Assembly: GCF_023073315.1 (NCBI RefSeq)
Contig: NZ_JADPJH010000038.1
Coordinates: forward strand, 62,001-126,000
Length of the DNA stretch: 64,000 bases
From: Bradyrhizobium sp. 1
GTDB taxonomy: Bacteria; Pseudomonadota; Alphaproteobacteria; Rhizobiales; Xanthobacteraceae
Reading direction: 5' to 3'
Shown: positions 43,931 to 51,441 of the stretch, in pieces
Position numbering within the stretch: position 1 is the first letter of the stretch
How the letters are laid out: each line of letters starts with the position of its first letter
Translations under genes and position numbers: made by a program
Notes under the pieces: generated by a model
Seen by the model: the letters and a program-made list of their open reading frames with translations, nothing else
What the model was told of the DNA's origin: nothing
Database searches by the model: none

Positions 43931-44161
43931 AGCCGAACAAATTCGACCATCTCGTGACGCGTCACCGTGAGATGAGGCGCAGGAATTCATCGAGAGACAA
44001 TTCTCAGTGGCAATGTTGCATGCACGCATCATGATTGGTCAATTACGAACCAGTGTTGCTACGACAGTCACGACTTCGCACGCAACGACCCGATTCGAAT
44101 CGACTGGCATGAACTTGCAAGGCATCAGCGCGACGCAGAAATGAAATGTCGCGCAATCGAG

Positions 44162-44566
44162 CTAGCGCGGAGCGATCGGCACGAAATCGGTAGACTGCCC
44201 ATCTGCGCCAGAGCGGCCGCGAAACAGGAATAGACCCTTATCTGTCGAGACGATGTCCCCAGGCTGCAGCGTATCGTCGCTCAGCACCCGCTGGGTGGCT
44301 ATCCTCTCCGGCGGAGCCGGCGCGAGCGTGCGCAGCGGGGCATTGAGCTGCCAATCCCGCCGCGCCAGCGCGGCGCGCTTGCGTGCCTCCTCGATCCTGA
44401 GCTTCCAATCCTCGCGGGGAATCAAACTGTCGCGAGAAAGAGCCATATCGGTCGCCGGCTCCTCGGCCGCCGGTACCTCGTCGCCAGTACGGACCGGCCC
44501 CGGCCAGGCCTGCGCGGCCACGACCAGCACCACGGTTGCGAAGAAATAAGCCTTCGTGCGGGTCAT
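44162..44566 (-). CDS. Exported hypothetical protein
   Basis: 134 residues starting at the ATG at 44566 (MTRTKAYFF), with a signal peptide of about 22 residues. The mature part is charged and helical (DWKLRIEEARKRAALARRDW), then a beta-like end with a DDTLQPGDIVSTDKGLFLF segment resembling a small capping domain. It is divergent from rfbA. Family not recognised. Confidence 0.6.
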   Translation of the reverse strand: MTRTKAYFFATVVLVVAAQAWPGPVRTGDEVPAAEEPATDMALSRDSLIPREDWKLRIEEARKRAALARRDWQLNAPLRTLAPAPPERIATQRVLSDDTLQPGDIVSTDKGLFLFRGRSGADGQSTDFVPIAPR

Positions 44567-44705
44567 TGCGATGGTCCGAACATGCCGCGCAGTATAGTCC
44601 GGGATGCAGCCGCTGTCTGCCGGGCGCCGGGATCCAGAACCAGCTTGCACGCGCCGAGGCATGCATTATCACAAGGCGGACATCCGGCATGAGCTTCGAG
44701 GACAT

Positions 44706-45596
44706 ATGAAGGGCATCATCCTGGCGGGGGGAACGGGCTCCCGGCTTTATCCCGTCACCGCCGTGGTGTCGAAGCAGCTCTTGCCCGTCTTCGACAAGCC
44801 GATGATCTATTACCCGCTATCCACCCTGATGTTCGCCGGTATCAGGGATATCCTCATCATCACGACGCCACAGGACCAGCCGCTGTTCCAGCGGCTGCTC
44901 GGCGACGGCTCCGAGGTCGGCCTCTCCTTCTCCTATGCCCATCAGGACAGCCCGCGCGGACTGGCGGACGCCTTCATCGTCGGCCGCAACTTCGTCGGCA
45001 AGGATCCCGTCGCCCTGGTGCTGGGCGACAACATCTTCTATGGCAACGGCCTGCCGGAGATATTGAACCAGGCTGCGGCACGCCTGAACGGAGCCACGAT
45101 CTTCGGCTATCCCGTCAACACGCCGGAGCAATATGGCGTGGTCGAGCTCGACGCCAGCGGACGCGCGCTGTCCATCGAGGAGAAGCCGGCGCAGCCGCGC
45201 TCCAATATCGCCGTGACCGGGCTCTATTTCTACAACAACGACGTTCTCGACATCGCCGCCGGAATTACCCCCTCCCCGCGCGGCGAGCTCGAGATCACCG
45301 ACATCAACAGGGCCTATCTCGCGCGCGGAGAGCTGTACGTGCGGCTGATGGGCCGCGGCATGGCCTGGCTGGACACCGGCACGCATTCCTCGCTGGTCGA
45401 AGCCAGCCATTTCGTCCAGATCCTCGAGCAGCGCCAGGGGCTGCGCATCGCCTGTCCCGAGGAGATCGCACTGCGGCAGGGTTACATCTCGCTTGAAGCC
45501 TTCGAGAAGCTGGCGCAAAAGAACGCCAGGAGCAGCTACGGCCAATATCTGCTGTCGGTCTACCGCTCGTTCGGGCGCGAGGCGGGCGGCGCCTGA
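44706..45596 (+). CDS. rfbA: Glucose-1-phosphate thymidylyltransferase
   Basis: 296 residues, the usual RmlA length. MKGIILAGGTGSRLYPVT is the nucleotidyltransferase signature, followed by SKQLLPVFDKPMIYYPLSTL, LVLGDNIFYG and EEKPAQPRSN. It makes dTDP-glucose from glucose 1-phosphate and dTTP. It is 12 bases upstream of rfbB. The start is the Met that begins the family signature, not the ATG/GTG of the longer frame. Confidence 0.93.
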   Translation: MKGIILAGGTGSRLYPVTAVVSKQLLPVFDKPMIYYPLSTLMFAGIRDILIITTPQDQPLFQRLLGDGSEVGLSFSYAHQDSPRGLADAFIVGRNFVGKDPVALVLGDNIFYGNGLPEILNQAAARLNGATIFGYPVNTPEQYGVVELDASGRALSIEEKPAQPRSNIAVTGLYFYNNDVLDIAAGITPSPRGELEITDINRAYLARGELYVRLMGRGMAWLDTGTHSSLVEASHFVQILEQRQGLRIACPEEIALRQGYISLEAFEKLAQKNARSSYGQYLLSVYRSFGREAGGA

Positions 45597-45608
45597 AGCA
45601 GAGACCGC

Positions 45609-46670
45609 ATGCGCTTTGACGGCATCACCATCTTCGTGACGGGCGGTGCGGGCTTCATCGGCTCGGCCGTGATCCGCCATCTGCTGACGGACACCGGCGC
45701 ACGTGTTGTCAACATCGACAAGCTGACCTACGCAGCCAATCTCGACTCGCTGCCGGGAGCCTCCGACCATCCGCGCTATGTCTTCGCGCAGCAATGCATC
45801 GGCGAGAGCGCCGGCCTGCGCGCGCTGTTCGAGACGTATCAGCCGGACGCGGTGATGAACCTCGCGGCGGAAAGCCATGTCGATCGTTCGATCGACGGCC
45901 CGGCACAGTTCATCCAGACCAATGTGGTGGGTACGTTCACCCTGCTTCAGGAAGCGCTACGCCATTGGCGAGCGCTGACGCCAGAGAACCGCACGCGCTT
46001 TCGTTTTCTTCATGTCTCGACCGACGAGGTGTTCGGATCGCTCGGCGCCACCGGCCAGTTCAGCGAAGACACTGCCTACGCGCCGAACTCGCCCTATTCG
46101 GCGAGCAAGGCGTCGTCCGATCATCTCGTCCGCGCCTGGCGGGAGACGTACGAGCTCCCCACCATGGTGACGAACTGCTCGAACAATTACGGGCCCTATC
46201 ATTTTCCCGAGAAGCTGATCCCGCACATGATCACTCGCGGATTGGCCAACGAACCGCTGCCGGTCTATGGCGACGGCGGCAACGTCCGTGACTGGCTCTA
46301 TGTCTCCGATCATGCGGAGGCGCTGACGCAAGTCGTCGAGCACGGCAGGGTCGGCGAGACCTACAACATCGGCGCGCGCTGCGAACGGACCAATCTCGAC
46401 GTGGTGGAACGCATCTGCGATCTGCTCGATGAGATCTCGCCCGCCACCGCGAAGCGCCGCGGCCTGATCAGCTTCGTGACCGACCGGCCCGGCCATGATC
46501 TCCGCTACGCCATGGATCCCGGCAAGATCGAGCGCGAACTCGGCTGGCGTCCGCGCGAGGATTTCGAGAGCGGGCTTGCCAAGACCGTGCGCTGGTTCTG
46601 CGACAACCGGACATGGTGGCAGAATATCCTCGATCGCGGTTACCAGCGCGCGCGGATCGGCCTCGGCTGA
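45609..46670 (+). CDS. rfbB: dTDP-glucose 4,6-dehydratase
   Basis: 353 residues. FVTGGAGFIGSAV binds NAD, HVSTDEVFGSLG holds the catalytic Thr-Asp-Glu, and YSASKASSD the Y-x3-K pair. TNCSNNYGPYHFPEKLIP is typical of RmlB. Product: dTDP-4-keto-6-deoxyglucose. No rfbC or rfbD follows in this window, so the end product (rhamnose or another 6-deoxysugar) is undetermined. Confidence 0.93.
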   Translation: MRFDGITIFVTGGAGFIGSAVIRHLLTDTGARVVNIDKLTYAANLDSLPGASDHPRYVFAQQCIGESAGLRALFETYQPDAVMNLAAESHVDRSIDGPAQFIQTNVVGTFTLLQEALRHWRALTPENRTRFRFLHVSTDEVFGSLGATGQFSEDTAYAPNSPYSASKASSDHLVRAWRETYELPTMVTNCSNNYGPYHFPEKLIPHMITRGLANEPLPVYGDGGNVRDWLYVSDHAEALTQVVEHGRVGETYNIGARCERTNLDVVERICDLLDEISPATAKRRGLISFVTDRPGHDLRYAMDPGKIERELGWRPREDFESGLAKTVRWFCDNRTWWQNILDRGYQRARIGLG

Positions 46671-46789
46671 CGAAAACCCCGTGGTACTACGGAGCGATCA
46701 GCGCCGATTTCATCCCGGTAAGGTTGAGCGGTTAGCTTAACCCGCGTTGTTTGTTGCGAACGCCCGGGGATCGCATATCCATCATCGCA

Positions 46790-46809
46790 CCGGGCTTCCC
46801 CAAGCCCGG
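46790..46809 (+). terminator. Hairpin downstream of rfbB / upstream of the SANT-like gene
   Basis: CCGGGCTT at 46790-46797 pairs perfectly with AAGCCCGG at 46802-46809 around a CCCC loop. It lies 119 bases after the rfbB stop and 80 bases before the next gene. It may be a terminator for rfbB or part of the leader of the 46891 gene; no T-run is present. Confidence 0.4.
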
Positions 46810-46890
46810 CCCACCCAAGCGAAGCCGTCGAGCGAACATGGGTCCGCTTGGCGGCTTTGTCTTTGTGTCGATGAGAGGATGATTTCGGTT

Positions 46891-47064
46891 ATGGCGCGCA
46901 GGCCCTGGTCGTTCAAGGAAGATCGCCGGTTGATGGAGCTGGCCAAATCTTCGACTTCGCTGGAAGAGGCGGCGAAACTTCTTGGTCGCTCGCCCGATGC
47001 GATCAAGCGCATGGCGTTGCGGCTCGGCCTCGCGCTGAAATCGAAGGCCGGCAAGAAGGGCTGA
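46891..47064 (+). CDS. 57-residue SANT/Myb-like small protein
   Basis: From the ATG at 46891. The product reads MARRPWSFKEDRRLMELAKS, then two helices (LEEAAKLLGRSPDAIKRMALRLGL) and a Lys-rich tail. The W-[ST]-x-E-D-x-x-L pattern followed by a helix-turn-helix is the Myb/SANT-like layout also found in small bacterial DNA-binding proteins. A second protein of exactly the same length is at 48761-48934. Alternative start at 46879 would add four residues. Confidence 0.65.
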   Translation: MARRPWSFKEDRRLMELAKSSTSLEEAAKLLGRSPDAIKRMALRLGLALKSKAGKKG

Positions 47065-47500
47065 CAGCCCACGCCGAGCCCGCAGCCCGGAACTCCCTGG
47101 CTTAACGACCGGCCGCTCTCCAATTTGTCTCAGCAGGACTTGCTGAGAAGACGGAACCTCGGTCGTGGCGTTGGGCCCCAAGGCCAGTCACGCCGGCAGG
47201 TACCAACTGAGCGAAACCAGGCTCAAGCGACGTTCGCCCCACTCCTGACGCGCCAGCTCGCATTTCGTGAACCTGACGCGCGACCACGGCTCTCGCGTCG
47301 CCGGCGACGATATCGGCACCGATCAAAGATTCTTCGTCGAGACCGTCGCGGTGTATGATCACGGTGGATGCTGCTTGCAATCCGGACAAGAGCCGCAATT
47401 TTGCGCAGGCGAATCCGTGATGCACACAATCGTCGCCAAACTTCCGCTCGATAGCTGCCCGATGATCCTCACGATAGCCGAACCAGTGAGGATCGTGGTC
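47065..47500. other. Region between a SANT-like gene and the second BTLCP gene
   Basis: About 435 bases. Frames are open on both strands (47102-47509 minus; 47267 onward plus), but neither gives a protein that I find convincing. It may include the remains of a gene. No family motif was seen. Confidence 0.3.
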
Positions 47501-48058
47501 ATGAGGCACATCAAGTGGATCCTGGCTATCTCAATGGTGATTTGCGCCGAGCAGACTTCCGCGACCTCGCAGGATGATCGCGTTTTGCCACCGATGGCGT
47601 TCACGCTTTTTTGCACGCGCTATCCGGTGGAATGTAACCCGCAAGCAGGAACTCAGCAGGCGGTTGACCGATTCGACTTCGCGGCGCTTTGGCATCAGCT
47701 AAACGTGGTCAACACGGCGGTGAACACCAGCATCACGCCAACCAGCGCGACAGATGCGATGGACCTCAATTGGCAAATCTTTCCACAAGAGGGCAATTGC
47801 GCAGACTATGCGGTGACCAAACGCCACTTGCTGCTAAATGCCGGCTGGGCCTCGTCCGCGCTGTTGCTCGCGGAGGTCGTCATCCGCAAGACAGGCGAGC
47901 ACCATCTTGTACTCATCGTGAAGGAGGATGGGGACTACCTGGTTCTTGACAATCGCAGGCCCGCGATCATCAAGCTCTTACAGGCACTTAGGGACTACAG
48001 TATCGTTCGAGCCCAAAGTGATGGAACCTCCAGGCTATGGACGCGGGGCCTGACATAA
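47501..48058 (+). CDS. Transglutaminase-like cysteine peptidase (BTLCP family), second copy
   Basis: 185 residues from the ATG at 47501, preceded by TGAGG at suitable spacing; the in-frame extension further upstream is not protein-like. A signal peptide ends near T-S-A-T-S. The triad is Cys100 in G-N-C-A-D-Y-A, His134 or His135 in GEHHLVLIV and Asp150 in L-V-L-D-N. It matches the 39647 product in each of these motifs. Two periplasmic BTLCP enzymes in one locus suggest separate targets or conditions. Confidence 0.82.
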   Translation: MRHIKWILAISMVICAEQTSATSQDDRVLPPMAFTLFCTRYPVECNPQAGTQQAVDRFDFAALWHQLNVVNTAVNTSITPTSATDAMDLNWQIFPQEGNCADYAVTKRHLLLNAGWASSALLLAEVVIRKTGEHHLVLIVKEDGDYLVLDNRRPAIIKLLQALRDYSIVRAQSDGTSRLWTRGLT

Positions 48059-48148
48059 GTGAGATTTCGGCTTTGGAAATTTTCTGATTGAGATTCGTCA
48101 AAGCTTGTCGGAAAGACATTCGTCCAGCAATCAATCAGAGCGGTAGTG

Positions 48149-48664
48149 ATGCGACCCGCAGTATTCTTCGATCGCGACGGTGTTCTCAACGAAGACGATG
48201 GCTACGCCTTTGAGCCGAGCAAGATTCGATGGATCGAAGGGGCGCTGGAAGCTGTGCAAGCTGTCAATCAAGCCGGTTATCTTGCCTTTGTGGTCACAAA
48301 CCAATCAGGTGTTGCACGGGGATTCTACACTGAGCATCAGATTCGCGCGCTTCATGAGTGGATGGCGCAACAATTGGCAGAAGCAGGCGCGTTCATAGAT
48401 GAGTTTGCTTACTGTCCGCACCACCCTGAAGGCACTATCGCCCAGTATCGGCAAATATGCATTTGCCGAAAGCCACAACCCGGCATGATCAACAAACTTG
48501 CAAAGCGACATTCCGTTGACATCAGCCGGAGCATCTTGATCGGCGACAAGCAGAGCGACCTCGAAGCTGCGGCCGCGGCTGGTATTAGAGGTCATATGTT
48601 TCAGGGACCGGACCTGAGGTCGTTTATCGTCCCGCTTTTGACGCAACTCCAACGAATGCCCTGA
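48149..48664 (+). CDS. gmhB: D-glycero-beta-D-manno-heptose-1,7-bisphosphate 7-phosphatase
   Basis: 171 residues from ATG 48149. FFDRDGVLNEDDGY (HAD motif I), VVTNQSGVARGFYT (motif II), the zinc-binding C-x-H-H-x-x-x ... C-I-C-R-K-P set near residue 100, and ILIGDKQSDLEAA (motif IV). It removes the 7-phosphate between the two HldE steps. It is separated by about 23 kb from gmhA, hldD and hldE but completes their pathway. Histidinol-phosphate phosphatase relatives are a less likely alternative. Confidence 0.85.
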   Translation: MRPAVFFDRDGVLNEDDGYAFEPSKIRWIEGALEAVQAVNQAGYLAFVVTNQSGVARGFYTEHQIRALHEWMAQQLAEAGAFIDEFAYCPHHPEGTIAQYRQICICRKPQPGMINKLAKRHSVDISRSILIGDKQSDLEAAAAAGIRGHMFQGPDLRSFIVPLLTQLQRMP

Positions 48665-48760
48665 TCAAGCTCACGTTTGAGGATGAGACCGATCGGCTAG
48701 AAGCAGGAACCGTGATCTCGCTGTCGCATTGTATGAGCTGCAAGAATGTCCGAGGTTGCG

Positions 48761-48934
48761 ATGTCTCGCAACAAAAGCACGCGATGGACCGAAGACCAGG
48801 AGTCGCTGCTGCTAAAGCTGGACGCTGAGGGTTATCCGCCGCGACTGATCGCCGCAAAACTGGAGCGCTCCGAGCGCTCCGTCGCAGTGCGCCTTGCACA
48901 GCTCAAGAAGACCGGACAGAATCGGCGCCGTTAA
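48761..48934 (+). CDS. 57-residue SANT/Myb-like small protein, second copy
   Basis: From ATG 48761. It starts MSRNKSTRWTEDQESLLLKL, followed by PPRLIAAKLERSERSVAVRL and a basic tail ending in R-R-R. The W-[ST]-E-D-Q-E layout matches the 46891 product, which has the same length. Both are probably small DNA- or RNA-binding proteins. The ATG five codons earlier (48746) is possible. Confidence 0.65.
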   Translation: MSRNKSTRWTEDQESLLLKLDAEGYPPRLIAAKLERSERSVAVRLAQLKKTGQNRRR

Positions 48935-49297
48935 CTGGCCCACCAATGCTTTTGCGCCGCATGCTGTCGCTGACTTCATCTCCGGGAATTTCTCTACCTG
49001 ATTTGCCGCACGTACGCCACTCGCGGGGCGACCTCGCGTAGTCGCTGCCGTCGTTTTAGGCAGTCGCGGCCATGAGAAGCATGATCCGAAGGATGCGTTT
49101 GGACGGTTGCAGAATTAGTATAGCGGTTACGATCGTCGCGATACGGCGATTACAGTCCGCGTCGTCTGTTTCCGTTCCGGCAGCAGTGAGCAAATTCATG
49201 TGACCGCTCGTCATCGGTATTCCGCAGTTCTGCCTTATCCGTGTTGAGCAAGATCGGTAAACAGTCCACATCTCGCATACCCGCTAGGTCTGGTTCG
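48935..49297. other. Intergenic region without a clear gene
   Basis: About 360 bases. A minus-strand frame of 71 codons (49056-49271) is present but shows no family motif. I see no repeats or hairpins that stand out. Confidence 0.3.
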
Positions 49298-49522
49298 ATG
49301 CTTGCTGTCCTTCTATTAACTTTGATCGTGGCAAGTTCGTTCGCAGCGGGCTATGGTACGCGTACGGTCGTTTCACGGAGAAACCGCGAAAGATATGCCA
49401 AGTGGGAGCCCTATGTTCGCCCCTCGCGGCCCTCCCAACCCCCGCAGTTCCTGATGCGATCGGACAACCGCAACGTCACCTCGATGAAACGGGCCGCGTC
49501 CGGCAGTCGGCGCAGCAACTGA
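49298..49522 (+). CDS. Small membrane protein with basic tail
   Basis: 74 residues from ATG 49298. One transmembrane helix (MLAVLLLTLIVASSFAAGYG) is followed by a basic segment (SRRNRERYAKW) and a Pro/Arg/Ser-rich tail. The plan matches the 52-residue product at 43426-43584. Unknown function. Confidence 0.55.
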   Translation: MLAVLLLTLIVASSFAAGYGTRTVVSRRNRERYAKWEPYVRPSRPSQPPQFLMRSDNRNVTSMKRAASGSRRSN

Positions 49523-49663
49523 CGCCGGATATTTGGTCATGCCGCGTCCGAAAACTTGAGCAAGCCACGAACGCCGTGCTGCCTGCCCGATTGCGCGGAA
49601 GGCCGCTTTAACGATACCGGCAGGTTTCAAGCACCGGCACGGACATTGGCGGTATGGTCGGGC

Positions 49664-50029
49664 ATGCGCCGCAACCGTCTGTTAGCCGCAACGGGCGTCT
49701 GTCTCGTGCTCCTTGCTTATGCCACCCTCGCCAAGCTGGCGGGCAGGCCGGCGCTGATGGGGCATGCGGAAACATATTGGGTGATTGTCATTGAGCGCTT
49801 CAGTGCCTACGCGCTGCTGGGCTTCCTGTTGTCCTTCCTGTTGCCGGGACGTATCACTGGAGCCTGCGTTCTGGTTCTGATCGTTGCTGGCTTTCTTGAG
49901 ATCTTTCAAGCCCTTATACTGGGTCAAGATCCACATATTCTCGACGTGCTGCAAAAGGCGGCTGGCGGGATCGTAGGCGTGCTCCTGGCCCAAACGATTC
50001 TGGCGTTCCTGCCCAGGCCGCCCTCATGA
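49664..50029 (+). CDS. VanZ-like membrane protein
   Basis: 121 residues from ATG 49664; the longer frame adds an unlikely Cys-rich N-terminus. Three to four hydrophobic helices, with H-A-E-T-Y-W-V near residue 33, IERFSAYALLGFLLSFLLPG and an EIFQ-x-x-I-x-x-x-D-P-H-I-L-D-V-L motif typical of VanZ-like proteins. These occur near polysaccharide loci, but their biochemical role is not established. Confidence 0.65.
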   Translation: MRRNRLLAATGVCLVLLAYATLAKLAGRPALMGHAETYWVIVIERFSAYALLGFLLSFLLPGRITGACVLVLIVAGFLEIFQALILGQDPHILDVLQKAAGGIVGVLLAQTILAFLPRPPS

Positions 50030-50124
50030 GTTGCGTCTGATCCGCGAAAGCCAAAACTTCGGTTGGCGCCAAACAGCCTCCGGTTCATACTGTCTTTCTT
50101 TGCAGCGATCGGACCCTGACCACG

Positions 50125-50388
50125 ATGAGATATGGCATATTCTTGGCTGGAGCCTTGTTGATCGGAACATCTTGCTCCGCCGAGGCTCAAGGCACCTACA
50201 CCTCCCCCGCGCGCAATGCGCAGGGCAGCGGCACTTCGGGGACGGTCAACAGCCCCAATACGTCCTCGGCCACCCCTGCCTATGCAGTTCCGGCGACACG
50301 CAATGCCGGAACCGGGCAAGGCCGAACCGAGGGCGCAATGGGGCTCTCGCCGCAACTGCAGAAAGAGATGGGAATTTCCCGCCAGTAG
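50125..50388 (+). CDS. Small exported Ser/Thr/Asn-rich protein
   Basis: 87 residues with a signal peptide ending in AEAQG near residue 22. The mature part is low complexity (many T, S, A, G, N, P) and ends in QLQKEMGISRQ. It resembles in composition the small exported protein at 4410-4640. No family is recognised. Confidence 0.55.
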   Translation: MRYGIFLAGALLIGTSCSAEAQGTYTSPARNAQGSGTSGTVNSPNTSSATPAYAVPATRNAGTGQGRTEGAMGLSPQLQKEMGISRQ

Positions 50389-50433
50389 CGTCCTGACGCC
50401 CGCCTGTCGCGGCGGGCCGACATCCGGAACGGC

Positions 50434-50718
50434 TCAAGCCGCTCCGCGCCTGTCGCGGATCTCATTCGACCCCAGAAGTTCGGCCATATGCCGATGGGTG
50501 TTGTGGAGCGCCTCGATGGCGCAATCGAGATCGAAATCCGACTCGCGCACGGATGCGAAGAATTTCGCCGTCAGTGCCAGATCGAGTTTCACGCGCGTCG
50601 TCCCGTCGCGACTCTTGCGACGATCGAGCGACAAATGAATCGCACGCTCCCTCGCCTCGATTGCGCCGCAGCCGCAAAGCGCGCCGAGTTCATTGTACGT
50701 CATCCAGATCTGAGGCAT
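50434..50718 (-). CDS. Hypothetical protein
   Basis: 94 residues from ATG 50718. Features: MPQIWMTYNELGALCGC at the start, a central DRRKSRDGTTRVKLD segment and a helical end. A GTG four codons upstream is an alternative. I recall similar short proteins in Bradyrhizobium but cannot name a family. Probably cytoplasmic. Confidence 0.55.
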   Translation of the reverse strand: MPQIWMTYNELGALCGCGAIEARERAIHLSLDRRKSRDGTTRVKLDLALTAKFFASVRESDFDLDCAIEALHNTHRHMAELLGSNEIRDRRGAA

Positions 50719-50841
50719 GTTCTTGACCACCCTTGTTTATGCCGCAGACTAGATTTCCACCTCTAAATGCTTTATTGGCGCGGCGCCGCGCCTGATCGCC
50801 TTCGCGCCAACAGCGTCAACGCAAGCCTAAGACCGGCCTCG

Positions 50842-51288
50842 TTACGAAGCCGGCGCCTTGTGAATGATGGTGGGATGGCGCGACCGGGAACGGCTGTCGA
50901 AGCCCTTGGGCAGCTTGTCGGCATTGAGCTTCACGATCGCGCATTTGGCGTCGGCTGCCGGCGCGTCTTCCTGGCTGTAGATCAGCGTCGCCTCGAACTT
51001 GACGTCGGGCGCTTCCCTCGCCGTGCCCCAGCAGGTCGCCACCGAGCCGTTGCACTCGCCCGAAAGATTGACCTCGACCTCGTCGGGACCGAACACGCTC
51101 GGATTGCCTTCGGCATGCCGTTTCACGGTCAGGATGGCCGTGAAGCGCTGCTGATCGACCTGATACGAACCGCCGTACGTGAAGAAACTGTCGCTGCCCG
51201 CGATGCGTCCCTCGATCAGGTCCACGACACCGGTGCCCTGGCCGCGCGGGGTCCTGAACCAGGCACCGTATTTGCCGTCTCTCAACAT
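50842..51288 (-). CDS. GrlR-like regulatory-domain protein
   Basis: 148 residues from ATG 51288 (MLRDGKYGAWFRTP). The single beta-rich domain contains G-x-D-S-F-F-T-Y-G-G-S-Y, F-T-A-I-L-T-V-K-R-H and a W-G-T-A-R-E-A-P-D-V-K-F-E-A-T-L segment, which fits the GrlR/T3SS-regulator fold (PF16518). The family's founding member controls a type III secretion locus, but rhizobial members are uncharacterised as far as I know. A C-terminal extension of about 40 residues follows. It neighbours the end of the chemotaxis operon. Confidence 0.6.
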   Translation of the reverse strand: MLRDGKYGAWFRTPRGQGTGVVDLIEGRIAGSDSFFTYGGSYQVDQQRFTAILTVKRHAEGNPSVFGPDEVEVNLSGECNGSVATCWGTAREAPDVKFEATLIYSQEDAPAADAKCAIVKLNADKLPKGFDSRSRSRHPTIIHKAPAS

Positions 51289-51300
51289 GGGAAATTTCCC
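51289..51300 (-). promoter_or_regulatory. 12-bp palindrome touching the GrlR-like start codon
   Basis: GGGAAATTTCCC is a perfect palindrome ending directly at the ATG of 50842-51288. It occupies the RBS position, so a bound factor or a local hairpin would block translation or transcription. Function is inferred only from symmetry and position. Confidence 0.3.
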
Positions 51301-51441
51301 GAGGTGAAAATTGACCTGTATTTGCAACCAACTCTGGGGCGCGACAATGACTGAACTGCGAGCGCTTTCGGCAGGGTTAACGCCCTGAAAACCCAATCCG
51401 TCGAATTGCCGCCGACGCACGAGGCGAGCCGGCGGCGAACG

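Noticed and set aside
47102..47509. A 135-codon minus-strand frame upstream of the second BTLCP gene
   Set aside because: I considered a PilZ-like protein, but the expected motifs are missing and the composition is not convincing. Left as an unresolved intergenic region.
49056..49271. A 71-codon minus-strand frame
   Set aside because: Short, with no motif, RBS or coupling to another gene. Not enough to call.
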